In this document: positions 1 to 6,146 of the stretch, piece after piece
How positions within the stretch are numbered: position 1 is the stretch's first letter
Layout of the letters: each line of letters opens with the position of its first letter
Origin: JARRNJ01 sp037385045
GTDB taxonomy: Bacteria > Pseudomonadota > Gammaproteobacteria > JASBUN01
DNA length: 19,139 nt
Assembly: GCA_037385045.1 (NCBI GenBank)
Contig: JARRNJ010000052.1
Coordinates: forward strand, 1 to 19,139
Direction: 5' to 3'
Made by a program: the position numbers and the translations under genes
Notes under the pieces: generated by a model
Database searches by the model: none
The model's input: only the letters and a program-made list of their open reading frames with translations
Told to the model about the DNA's origin: nothing

Positions 1-228
1 CGGGTGCGCGCCATCGATGGCGGCCGGTTCATGGCCCAGAGGATGGGCATGCTTGGCATCCGCCGGGGTGTGGACGTCCGGGTGGTTCACGGACCGGGCC
101 CGCGCGGGGCTGTGGTGCAGGTGGGCGGGGCCCGCATCGCGCTCGGGCGTGGCGTGATCGAACAGATCCACGTGGAGCTGCACGCTGCCTTGGACACGGA
201 AGCGAACGTTAAGGGAGAGCACCGATGA
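1..228 (+). CDS. feoA: FeoA, ferrous iron transport protein A (5' end cut by window)
   Basis: Small cytoplasmic SH3-like protein that works with the FeoB Fe2+ permease. The frame is open from base 1. A GTG at 4 could serve as start, but FeoA proteins usually have about ten more residues before the GG-x7-MGMLGIRRG block, so the true start probably lies left of the window. Visible family features are the MGMLGIRRG turn, a G-rich strand and the closing GARIALGRGVIEQIHVE strand. The stop overlaps the feoB start (ATGA, 225-228), which indicates translational coupling. The promoter, and any Fur or FNR control of the operon, lies outside the window. Confidence 0.85.
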   Translation, partial: RVRAIDGGRFMAQRMGMLGIRRGVDVRVVHGPGPRGAVVQVGGARIALGRGVIEQIHVELHAALDTEANVKGEHR

Positions 229-2567
229 GTGCATGTCACGGTGCCGAGGACGCGGTTGCAGCGACCACGGGACAGCCGGTCATCGCGGTGGCGGGCAATC
301 CGAACTGCGGTAAGACGACGCTTTTCAATCTGCTTACGGGCGCACGCCAACATGTCGGCAACTGGCCGGGTGTGACGGTGGAGCAGCGCCGCGGGGTGGC
401 GTCGATGCACGGCATGAAGGCCTCGGTCGTCGATCTGCCGGGCGTGTACAGCCTGCTGGGCGGGGGCGGTACCGATCAGGCCGTGGCGCGCGATTTCCTG
501 CTGGACGGCAACGTCGACTTGGTGTTGAACATTGTCGACGCTTCGAATCTGGAACGGCATCTGGCGTTGACTGCCGAGTTGCTCGAAACGGGAAGGCCGC
601 TGGTACTGGTACTCAATATGGTGGACGAGGCCAAGGCCCAGGGCCTTGAGCCGCGCACCGAGGAACTCTCGAAGGCGCTGGGCGTGCCGGTCGTGCCCAT
701 GGTGGCACGTACAGGGCGCGGAAAGCACGATTTGCTGAACGCAGTCAGCCGGGCGCTGCAAACCCCGCCGCAGCCGGCGCGGATCCGCTATCCCGCGGCG
801 GTAGAGGACGCCCTGCATACCCTTTCCGAGGCGTTGGGGGAAGGTCATGCCGCGCGCCGTCGGTTTGGGGCCTTGCGGCTGCTGGAAGGCGCCGCGGACG
901 CCGACAGTCCCGCGGTGGGCGAGTTGCTCGGCGCGGTGCGCGCTCGGGTGACGGCAGCAACCGACGAGGAGGCGGGCGACCTGCTGGCCGATGCGCGTTT
1001 CGGTTGGGCGCACGCGCTGGCTACGAGTGCGATGCGACGCGGCGGTCGGATCGGCAGGCGCCAGCGCGTGACCGACGCGCTGGACCGCATCGCACTGCAC
1101 GACTGGCTGGGCGTGCCGGTGTTTCTGCTGGTGCTGTATCTGGTTTTCGTGGTCAGCTTCAGCGGCGGTAACATCTTTCTGGATTTCTTCGATCAGGCCT
1201 CCGCCGCCCTGTTGATCAACGGCGTCGGCCACGCCCTCTACTCGGTGGGGCTGCCGGCGTGGCTGGTGTCGGTAATCGCCGGCGGGCTCGGTGGCGGCCT
1301 GAATCTTGTCATCGCTTTCATTCCTCCCATCGGCCTGACCTTCCTGTTCCTGGCGTTGCTCGACGATTCGGGCTACATGGCCCGTGCCGCGTACGCCATG
1401 GACCGGCTCATGCGCCGGCTCGGCCTGCCCGGCAACGCCCTGGTGCCGATGGTGATCGGCTTTGGCTGCAATGTGCCGGCAGTCATGGGTTCGCGCATCA
1501 TCGAGGACCCGCGGGGGCGCATGCTCACCGTGTTGATGCAACCGTTTATGTCCTGCTCGGCGCGGCTGACCATCTACATGGCGTTCGCCGTGGTGTTCTT
1601 CCGCAGCGACGGCGGGCAGGTGGTGTTCCTGCTCTATGTGCTGGGGATCGTGGTGGCGCTGCTGACCGCCTGGCTGCTGGGCAAGACGGCGGTGCGCGGC
1701 GAAGCCCTGCCGTTCGTCATGGAGCTGCCGCCCTACCGTCTGCCGAGCGTCCAGAGCGTACTGGTGCAGAGTTGGCAGCGGCTCAAGGTATTCCTGTTCC
1801 GCGTAGGGCGGGTCATCGCGGTGATCGGCCTGGTGCTGTTCATCCTGCCCGGCATCGGCTGGACAAGCAAGGGTCTCCAGACCACCGATATCAATCATTC
1901 TCTGCTGGCCCAGGGCAGCCGTGCGCTGGTGCCGTTGTTCGAGCCCATGGGCATCAAAGAGGACAACTGGCCGGCGGTGTCGGGGCTGATCGCGGGTGCG
2001 GCGGCCAAGGAAATCGTGATCGGCACCCTAAATGGCATCTACCAACGGCAGAATTCCGCCGACCTGATGAACGCCTACCGCGATCCGGATATCGGCGCCC
2101 AACTGTGGCGTGCCGTGAAGACGATTCCGGCCAACGCCATGACTTTCGTCAGCACCCTGAACGATCCTCTCGGGCTGTCCGACCTGGGCTCGACGCAGGC
2201 GGCGGAGCAGGCCTCCGGGGCGGACAGCGCGACGCTTAAGGCTATCGCAGCGGGGTTCACGCCGCTGTCGGCGTTCGCCTATCTTGTCTTCGTGCTGCTA
2301 TACGTGCCCTGCGCCAGCACCATGGGGGCTCTCCGGCGTGAAGTGGGTTGGGGCTGGATGGTGTTTTCCATGCTGTACGGCATCGGCCTGGGTTGGGGCG
2401 CAGGCACCGTCATCTACCAGGTAGGTACCTTCGCACAACATCCGGAAACCTCGTGGCTGTGGATCGCGGGAATCGTGGCAGCCTTCGTGCTGCTGGTCGT
2501 AGGGCTGCGGTTGTACGGCAGTCGCCAGCAGGGTCCGGGAGGTGGTTTGCTCGAGGCGCCATCGTGA
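225..2567 (+). CDS. feoB: FeoB, ferrous iron permease with N-terminal GTPase domain
   Basis: Inner-membrane Fe2+ transporter of 780 aa, a normal length for the family. The cytosolic G domain shows G1 GNPNCGKT (24-31), G3 DLPG (70-73) and G4 NMVD (131-134), followed by a helical GDI-like spacer. The membrane part begins near residue 290 and has two Gate-like regions: PPIGLTFLFLALLDDSGYMA leading to GFGCNVPAV (Cys415), and later SGLIAGAAAKEIVIG. Cys444 (MSCSARLT) and Cys696 (YVPCASTMG) are membrane cysteines of the kind conserved in FeoB. The ATG at 225 overlaps the feoA stop, and the TGA at 2565-2567 overlaps the GTG of feoC. The gene looks intact. The large antisense frame at 87-1898 is a composition artefact. 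Confidence 0.97.
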   Translation: MSACHGAEDAVAATTGQPVIAVAGNPNCGKTTLFNLLTGARQHVGNWPGVTVEQRRGVASMHGMKASVVDLPGVYSLLGGGGTDQAVARDFLLDGNVDLVLNIVDASNLERHLALTAELLETGRPLVLVLNMVDEAKAQGLEPRTEELSKALGVPVVPMVARTGRGKHDLLNAVSRALQTPPQPARIRYPAAVEDALHTLSEALGEGHAARRRFGALRLLEGAADADSPAVGELLGAVRARVTAATDEEAGDLLADARFGWAHALATSAMRRGGRIGRRQRVTDALDRIALHDWLGVPVFLLVLYLVFVVSFSGGNIFLDFFDQASAALLINGVGHALYSVGLPAWLVSVIAGGLGGGLNLVIAFIPPIGLTFLFLALLDDSGYMARAAYAMDRLMRRLGLPGNALVPMVIGFGCNVPAVMGSRIIEDPRGRMLTVLMQPFMSCSARLTIYMAFAVVFFRSDGGQVVFLLYVLGIVVALLTAWLLGKTAVRGEALPFVMELPPYRLPSVQSVLVQSWQRLKVFLFRVGRVIAVIGLVLFILPGIGWTSKGLQTTDINHSLLAQGSRALVPLFEPMGIKEDNWPAVSGLIAGAAAKEIVIGTLNGIYQRQNSADLMNAYRDPDIGAQLWRAVKTIPANAMTFVSTLNDPLGLSDLGSTQAAEQASGADSATLKAIAAGFTPLSAFAYLVFVLLYVPCASTMGALRREVGWGWMVFSMLYGIGLGWGAGTVIYQVGTFAQHPETSWLWIAGIVAAFVLLVVGLRLYGSRQQGPGGGLLEAPS

Positions 2568-2872
2568 AGCCGCTGTTCGAGGTGCGTGACCGGTTGCGAG
2601 AGCAGGGCATGGCCACGGTGAGTCAACTCGCGGTGGTCACGGACCTGCCATTCGCGACAATCGAGGATATGCTCGCCTATTGGCAGCGGCGCGGGCGCGT
2701 TGAGTTGGTCCCGCTCGGCGCCGGGGACGGTTGCGGCTCGGCCTGTGGTGGCGGATGTGCCAGTTGCGGCGTGCCTTCGGAAAGCGGCGTACGCGTCTAT
2801 CGCTGGCGAGAGTCCGACAAGGCAACGGCGCAGCCTGTTACGTTTCATAGACCAACGCTGCTAAGAAAATAA
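2564..2872 (+). CDS. feoC: FeoC-like winged-helix protein with Cys cluster
   Basis: Small cytoplasmic protein (102 aa) thought in other bacteria to bind an Fe-S cluster and to modulate FeoB stability or feo expression. The N-terminal half is a short winged helix (about 1-50: FEVRDRLREQGMATVSQLA, then helix and wing). It is followed by a glycine-rich loop with C57-x3-C61-x3-C65-x2-C68, the expected place for cluster ligands. The exact spacing differs from the Klebsiella protein. The start chosen is GTG 2564, which overlaps the feoB stop as GTGA and begins the recognisable MKPLFEVRDRL helix. Longer in-frame starts run through feoB coding sequence. The last 17 residues (KATAQPVTFHRPTLLRK) are an extension of unknown role. 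Confidence 0.85.
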   Translation: MKPLFEVRDRLREQGMATVSQLAVVTDLPFATIEDMLAYWQRRGRVELVPLGAGDGCGSACGGGCASCGVPSESGVRVYRWRESDKATAQPVTFHRPTLLRK

Positions 2873-2898
2873 TCGGTAATGGTAGCGAGCATTACGGA

Positions 2899-2920
2899 GC
2901 GCAGGGCGCAAGCCCTGCGC
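2899..2920 (+). terminator. Hairpin 27 nt after feoC, candidate end of the feo transcript
   Basis: Perfect 9-bp inverted repeat GCGCAGGGC / GCCCTGCGC closed by a GCAA tetraloop of the GNRA class. No T-run follows (cgcgggcggttt), so it is not a textbook intrinsic terminator. It could be an mRNA 3'-end stabiliser or part of a Rho-dependent end. Confidence 0.5.
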
Positions 2921-3258
2921 CGCGGGCGGTTTGTGGCCGGTTCCAGCGCTGAGCAGTTCGGTCGACCCAAAACGATGCCCAGCCGCCGGCTGCTTGCGCA
3001 GCCACGAGCAGGGAGACGAGTTCCTGGTAGTCGGCGCTCCCAATCTCCTACCTCGCTGGCATCCTCACACCCCCACGAGGGATGCCGGCAGTGGCCGCGC
3101 TGGTGCACGGCGAGGACCGCCTGCCGACCGATCCGCTGGGGCCGATCCGGCGCGGGTGCACCGAGGGACGCCTGGTACGAGGCGCCAGCGTCCGTCGTCT
3201 GCAAGAACCGCCTAGCTAACCTGTCTCGTCCTTGCAGTGCGGGACAAATCTAGAACCT
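2921..3258. other. Gene-free stretch between feoC and the porin gene; possible coding remnant
   Basis: No intact gene is recognised. Short plus-strand frames run through it (for example MPAVAALVHGEDRLPTDPLG from about 3081, ending at a stop near 3219), but none has a ribosome binding site or a recognisable family. The text looks more like decayed coding DNA than like AT-rich promoter DNA. The porin promoter should lie in the last 100 bases, but no convincing -35/-10 pair was seen. Confidence 0.35.
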
Positions 3259-3267
3259 AAGGAGGAG
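3259..3267 (+). promoter_or_regulatory. Strong Shine-Dalgarno deciding a TTG start
   Basis: AAGGAGGAG sits 2-6 nt before the TTG at 3270. The next codons give a clean signal peptide (SIRSIWLVAVGFAGLVAAT). No ATG or GTG in frame gives both a ribosome binding site and a full signal peptide, so the TTG is the likely start. Confidence 0.75.
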
Positions 3268-3269
3268 TT

Positions 3270-4361
3270 TTGAGCATTCGATCGATCTGGTTGGTTGCGG
3301 TTGGGTTCGCGGGACTAGTGGCGGCGACCGCCGCGGTGGCTGCCGGACCGCGTCCGGCGCGGATCCTGTTGTTCCCGACCCTGCGCCAGGGGCTGCAGAC
3401 GGGGTTGCACCTGGATACGGAGTCGGTATCCAACGTGGCGGGCGGCCTGCGCCAGGCCACCACCTTCGATACGCTGCTGCACGCCGGCTTCAACCTGGAT
3501 AGTGGGGCATTGGGGCTATGGCAGGGCGGAAAGCTACGCGTGTCGGCCATCTATATCAACAGTGGGCAACCCGATACCTACGACATCGGGGATCTGCAGG
3601 TGACCAGCAACATCGCCGCACCCAATGCCACCCGGATCTATCAGTTCTGGTATCAGCAGCGGCTGTCGAGCTGGCTGGCGGTGCGTGCCGGCCTCATCGA
3701 CCTGAACCAGTACTTCGCAGTCACCCCCCATGCCGGCAGCTTTCTAAACTCCTCGTTCGGGATCGTGCCCACCGTCGCTGCCAACGTCCCGTCGTCCATC
3801 TACCCCACGCCCGGCGCGGGCCTGATAGTCAGCGGCCATGCCGCCGGCTGGCAGGCCCAGGTGGGCGCTTTCCAGGGCGAACCGTCCGAGCGTGGAGAAC
3901 CGTTCGCACATGGCGCTATGACGATTGCGCAGGTCCAGCACGGTCCGGTGCAGGCGGGCCTGTGGAACTATCGGGCGAACGGTGACGGACAACACAACGA
4001 CTGGGGTGCCTACGGCAGTGTCGCGGGTGCGCTGACGAGCCGTGTGAAAGGGTTTGTGCAACTGGGTGCCGCACCACGCTCGGGGAACCAGGTGCCCTAC
4101 TATCTCGGCATGGGCCTGATGGCTAAGAACCTGGTCGCTGATCGCCCCAGAGATGAGATCGGGATCGCGATGGCGCGTGCCTGGATTCGTGGCGCCGTCA
4201 ACGCCGCAGAAACGACCTGGGAATTGACCTACGTGGCACGCCTGTCCCGACATTTGTACCTACAACCCGACGTGCAATACGTCGCCCATCCCTCCGCCAG
4301 CCGCTCCATCGACAACGCCACTGTGATATTCATGCGGCTGCACATGGAATTCGACAGCTAG
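3270..4361 (+). CDS. OprB-like outer-membrane porin
   Basis: Outer-membrane beta-barrel of the carbohydrate-selective porin (OprB) family, 363 aa. Residues 1-25 are a signal peptide (hydrophobic VAVGFAGLVAAT, likely cut after AVAA). Family hallmarks are SVSNVAGGLRQATTFDTLL near the N-terminus, NSGQPDTYDIGDLQVTSNI, AGLIDLNQYFAVTPHAGSFL with SSFGI and a Y-P-TPGAGL loop in the middle, and a C-terminal ETTWELTYVARLSRHLYLQP strand with a VQYVAHP segment. The protein is shorter than classical Pseudomonas OprB (over 400 aa), as many environmental members are. The start is TTG with a strong ribosome binding site. It stands alone, after feo and convergent with the metal permease. The substrate cannot be read from sequence, and the family name does not prove sugar transport. 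Confidence 0.85.
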   Translation: MSIRSIWLVAVGFAGLVAATAAVAAGPRPARILLFPTLRQGLQTGLHLDTESVSNVAGGLRQATTFDTLLHAGFNLDSGALGLWQGGKLRVSAIYINSGQPDTYDIGDLQVTSNIAAPNATRIYQFWYQQRLSSWLAVRAGLIDLNQYFAVTPHAGSFLNSSFGIVPTVAANVPSSIYPTPGAGLIVSGHAAGWQAQVGAFQGEPSERGEPFAHGAMTIAQVQHGPVQAGLWNYRANGDGQHNDWGAYGSVAGALTSRVKGFVQLGAAPRSGNQVPYYLGMGLMAKNLVADRPRDEIGIAMARAWIRGAVNAAETTWELTYVARLSRHLYLQPDVQYVAHPSASRSIDNATVIFMRLHMEFDS

Positions 4362-4490
4362 TGCACACACCGAATCGAGAACGTGCGGAGAGCAAGCAAC
4401 CGTTTCGTGTCGGTCCACTGGACACGCCAGTCCGCGAAGCCAATTGTCTCAATATGCTTGAACACCAACAATTCCTGGCTGGGCGGTAGG

Positions 4491-4510
4491 CGCCTTCCCG
4501 GCAGAAGGCG
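4491..4510. terminator. Hairpin between the convergent porin and permease genes
   Basis: Inverted repeat CGCCTTC / GAAGGCG with a 6-nt loop (CCGGCA), in the 247-nt gap between two convergent genes. It could serve both strands. There is no T-run on either side, so intrinsic termination is uncertain. The rest of the gap (4362-4608) shows nothing else. Confidence 0.4.
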
Positions 4511-4608
4511 GAGTGCGGACAACTTCAATGTGATTTGTCATTTTGAAGATCATTGGATATTCACGAAGCAGGCAGTGACTCTTATCGGGGGAGTTCTGAC
4601 CTCGCACC

Positions 4609-5667
4609 TTAGTCCGCGCGCACGACTTCAACCTCATCGTACCGATTGAGCTTGTAGACTGCGACAGAGATGATCCAAGCGGCAATGAAGACACCAATGA
4701 TCGTGTATCCGAGGATGCCGAAGGCGGTATCACCATTGACTGCGGCGATGGACTTCCAGAATCCGCCGGAAAGGTTGTATTCGCTTTGGATTAGCCCCAA
4801 GGTCTCGATACCACCCACGAGCACCGCCACCACCACGGAAACCGCGGTGATGGTGATGTTGTAGAACAGCTTGCGCATCGGCTTCATGAAGGCCCAGCCA
4901 TAGGCGCCGAGCATGAGGATGGAGTCGGTGGTATCGATCAGTGCCATGCCGGCGGTGAACAGAGCGGGAAAGATCATGATCGACCAGACTGGCAGGCCAT
5001 GGGAGGCGGACGCCGCGGCGATGCCGAGCAGACCGACCTCAGTGGCCGTATCGAAGCCCAGGCCGAACAGGAATCCGATCAGATACATCTGCCACGAATG
5101 ATCGATGATCTTGAAAAGTCCGCGGAAGATACGCCCGAAGAATCCTCGTTTGGCGAGCAGGATGTCAAGGTCTTCGTCGGAATAGCTTCCTCCGGCCTTC
5201 ACACGCCGGAAGGTGGAGATGATGGAGAGGAGGATCAGCAGGTTCATTACCGCAATTGCCAGCAGGAAAAAGGCCGAGACAAGGGTGCCAAAGACAGTGC
5301 CCCAGTTCGAGAGCGCGTCGAACTGGTCCTTCAGCGCCAGCGTTGTGCCCGCCACGGCAGCGGAAAGGCCGAACACGATGGTGGAATGGCCGAGTGAGAA
5401 GAACAAGCCCACACCGACGGGTCGCTGGCCCTGCTGCATTAGCTTGCGGGTGACGTTGTCGACAGCAGCGATGTGATCGGCATCCACCGCATGGCGCAGG
5501 CCGAAGCCGTAGGCCAGCAGTGCAGTACCCAGCAGCAGCGGGTAGCCGTGGAACACGGCCAGCGTTACGCCCCAGAGTGCCAGGTTGGCGACGCCAAGCA
5601 ACAGGTACATGCCCAAAATCCGGCGGCCCGTTGCGCCGCGCATTCCCCGTTTCAATCCTACCAGCAT
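4609..5667 (-). CDS. nixA: NiCoT-family nickel/cobalt permease (HoxN/NixA type)
   Basis: High-affinity Ni2+/Co2+ permease of the inner membrane, 352 aa, about eight membrane helices. The signature RHAVDADHIAAVDN lies at 58-71 and contains the H-x4-DH metal motif (His59, Asp64, His65). Other family blocks are LFFSLGHSTIVFG (88-100), LFGLGFDTATEVGLLG (200-215) and FTAGMALIDTTDSILMLGAY (237-256). The ATG at 5667 follows a GGAG about 8 nt upstream. It is transcribed away from katG. A palindrome resembling a NikR operator lies 64-90 nt upstream of the start. Whether it prefers Ni or Co cannot be told. No nickel enzyme is in the window, so the need it serves (hydrogenase, urease or other) must be encoded elsewhere. 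The symbol is by family; hoxN would be equally valid. Confidence 0.93.
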   Translation of the reverse strand: MLVGLKRGMRGATGRRILGMYLLLGVANLALWGVTLAVFHGYPLLLGTALLAYGFGLRHAVDADHIAAVDNVTRKLMQQGQRPVGVGLFFSLGHSTIVFGLSAAVAGTTLALKDQFDALSNWGTVFGTLVSAFFLLAIAVMNLLILLSIISTFRRVKAGGSYSDEDLDILLAKRGFFGRIFRGLFKIIDHSWQMYLIGFLFGLGFDTATEVGLLGIAAASASHGLPVWSIMIFPALFTAGMALIDTTDSILMLGAYGWAFMKPMRKLFYNITITAVSVVVAVLVGGIETLGLIQSEYNLSGGFWKSIAAVNGDTAFGILGYTIIGVFIAAWIISVAVYKLNRYDEVEVVRAD

Positions 5668-5684
5668 CGCCAGGCTCCATCTCT

Positions 5685-5707
5685 GGGTGGTTGGGTTGGT
5701 TGGGTTG
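5685..5707 (+). repeat. G-rich tandem TTGGG-type tract in the permease leader
   Basis: Runs GGG, GG, GGG, GG, GGG separated by one or two T/TT bases on the plus strand, 18-40 nt upstream of the permease start. The permease mRNA leader would therefore be a C-rich CAACC/CCAACC repeat, while the plus strand could form a two-tier G-quadruplex. It may also be simple slippage. Confidence 0.5.
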
Positions 5708-5713
5708 CTTTGA

Positions 5714-5741
5714 ATCGTATCGACCCGATCGTATGAAGCAA
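5714..5741 (-). promoter_or_regulatory. Possible permease promoter (-35 TTGCTT, -10 TACGAT)
   Basis: On the minus strand TTGCTT (5741-5736), a 16-nt spacer and TACGAT (5719-5714) give a weak sigma70-like pair. The -35 lies inside the NikR-like palindrome, so a bound repressor would block it. Two copies of ATCGTAT (5714-5720 and 5728-5734) flank the spacer. The assignment rests on geometry only. Confidence 0.25.
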
Positions 5742-5757
5742 AGAAAATTCTTCATAA
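5731..5757. promoter_or_regulatory. NikR-like operator upstream of the nickel permease
   Basis: GTATGAAG (5731-5738), 11 nt, CTTCATAA (5750-5757): arms complementary at 7 of 8 positions, with an A in place of C at the outer end. The E. coli NikR site is GTATGA-N16-TCATAC. Here the match is GTATGA-N15-TCATAA, one base shorter and with one mismatch. The position in front of a NiCoT gene is what a nickel-responsive NikR site would need. No nikR gene is in the window. Confidence 0.5.
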
Positions 5758-5984
5758 CAGAGCGCCTCTGCAACGTAAGCGACTTTCATTCTTGGTGCAA
5801 GGGACGGCGCAGCCGTTCGTGCCGCGCGGGAGCCGGGCCGCCAACCAGCCATAGTCCGAGTCTGGACTGACCAGCGGATTCACGTCTTATTCCCGTTCCC
5901 GGCAGTAGGTTTTGCTTGGGCGAACGAGTCGGTGATGGGCCGGCACCATGGTAAAGCGGCCCCCGGCGCGTTCAGCAGCGGCCG

Positions 5985-6021
5985 ATAGCCATAGTCGATT
6001 AAAGCGTTAGAAACAAACGAT
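5985..6021 (+). promoter_or_regulatory. OxyR-like site upstream of katG
   Basis: Four tetranucleotides in the exact 11-nt period of the OxyR pattern ATAG-N7-CTAT-N7-ATAG-N7-CTAT: ATAG (5985), CGAT (5996), TTAG (6007), CGAT (6018), which is 13 of 16 core bases. It ends 23 nt before a possible -10 box (TTTAAT, 6045-6050), so it would cover about -72 to -36, the position for an activator touching RNA polymerase. katG is a classical OxyR target in many proteobacteria. Confidence 0.5.
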
Positions 6022-6044
6022 TATACCCAGGGCATGGATTGACG

Positions 6045-6050
6045 TTTAAT
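6045..6050 (+). promoter_or_regulatory. Possible katG -10 box
   Basis: TTTAAT matches TATAAT at 5 of 6 positions. No good -35 precedes it at 16-18 nt (bases near 6021-6027 read ttatacc), as expected for an activator-dependent promoter. Transcription would begin near 6057, giving a leader of about 90 nt. A TTGACG at 6039 has no matching -10 downstream. Confidence 0.35.
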
Positions 6051-6146
6051 GGTTAGTACGTCGCGAGCGACGGGAGTTCGCGACCTGATAGGCCGTTGAG
6101 AGGTGTGTTGACTATCCTATCTTGACCTTGAAAAGGAGTAACCGTT

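Noticed and set aside
87..1898. 603-aa minus-strand open frame
   Set aside because: Antisense to feoB, rich in His/Arg/Gln/Ala as expected for a shadow of GC-rich coding DNA, with no domain.
2348..2563. Longer start for feoC
   Set aside because: It would run 72 codons inside feoB. The protein-like part begins at GTG 2564, which overlaps the feoB stop.
5165..5773. 202-aa minus-strand frame covering the permease start
   Set aside because: Out of frame with the NiCoT protein and a shadow after its first 35 codons. A leader peptide is possible but unsupported.
6087..6116. GATAG-N20-CTATC dyad before katG considered as an OxyR site
   Set aside because: The spacing does not fit the 11-nt period. 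The site at 5985-6021 fits all four blocks.
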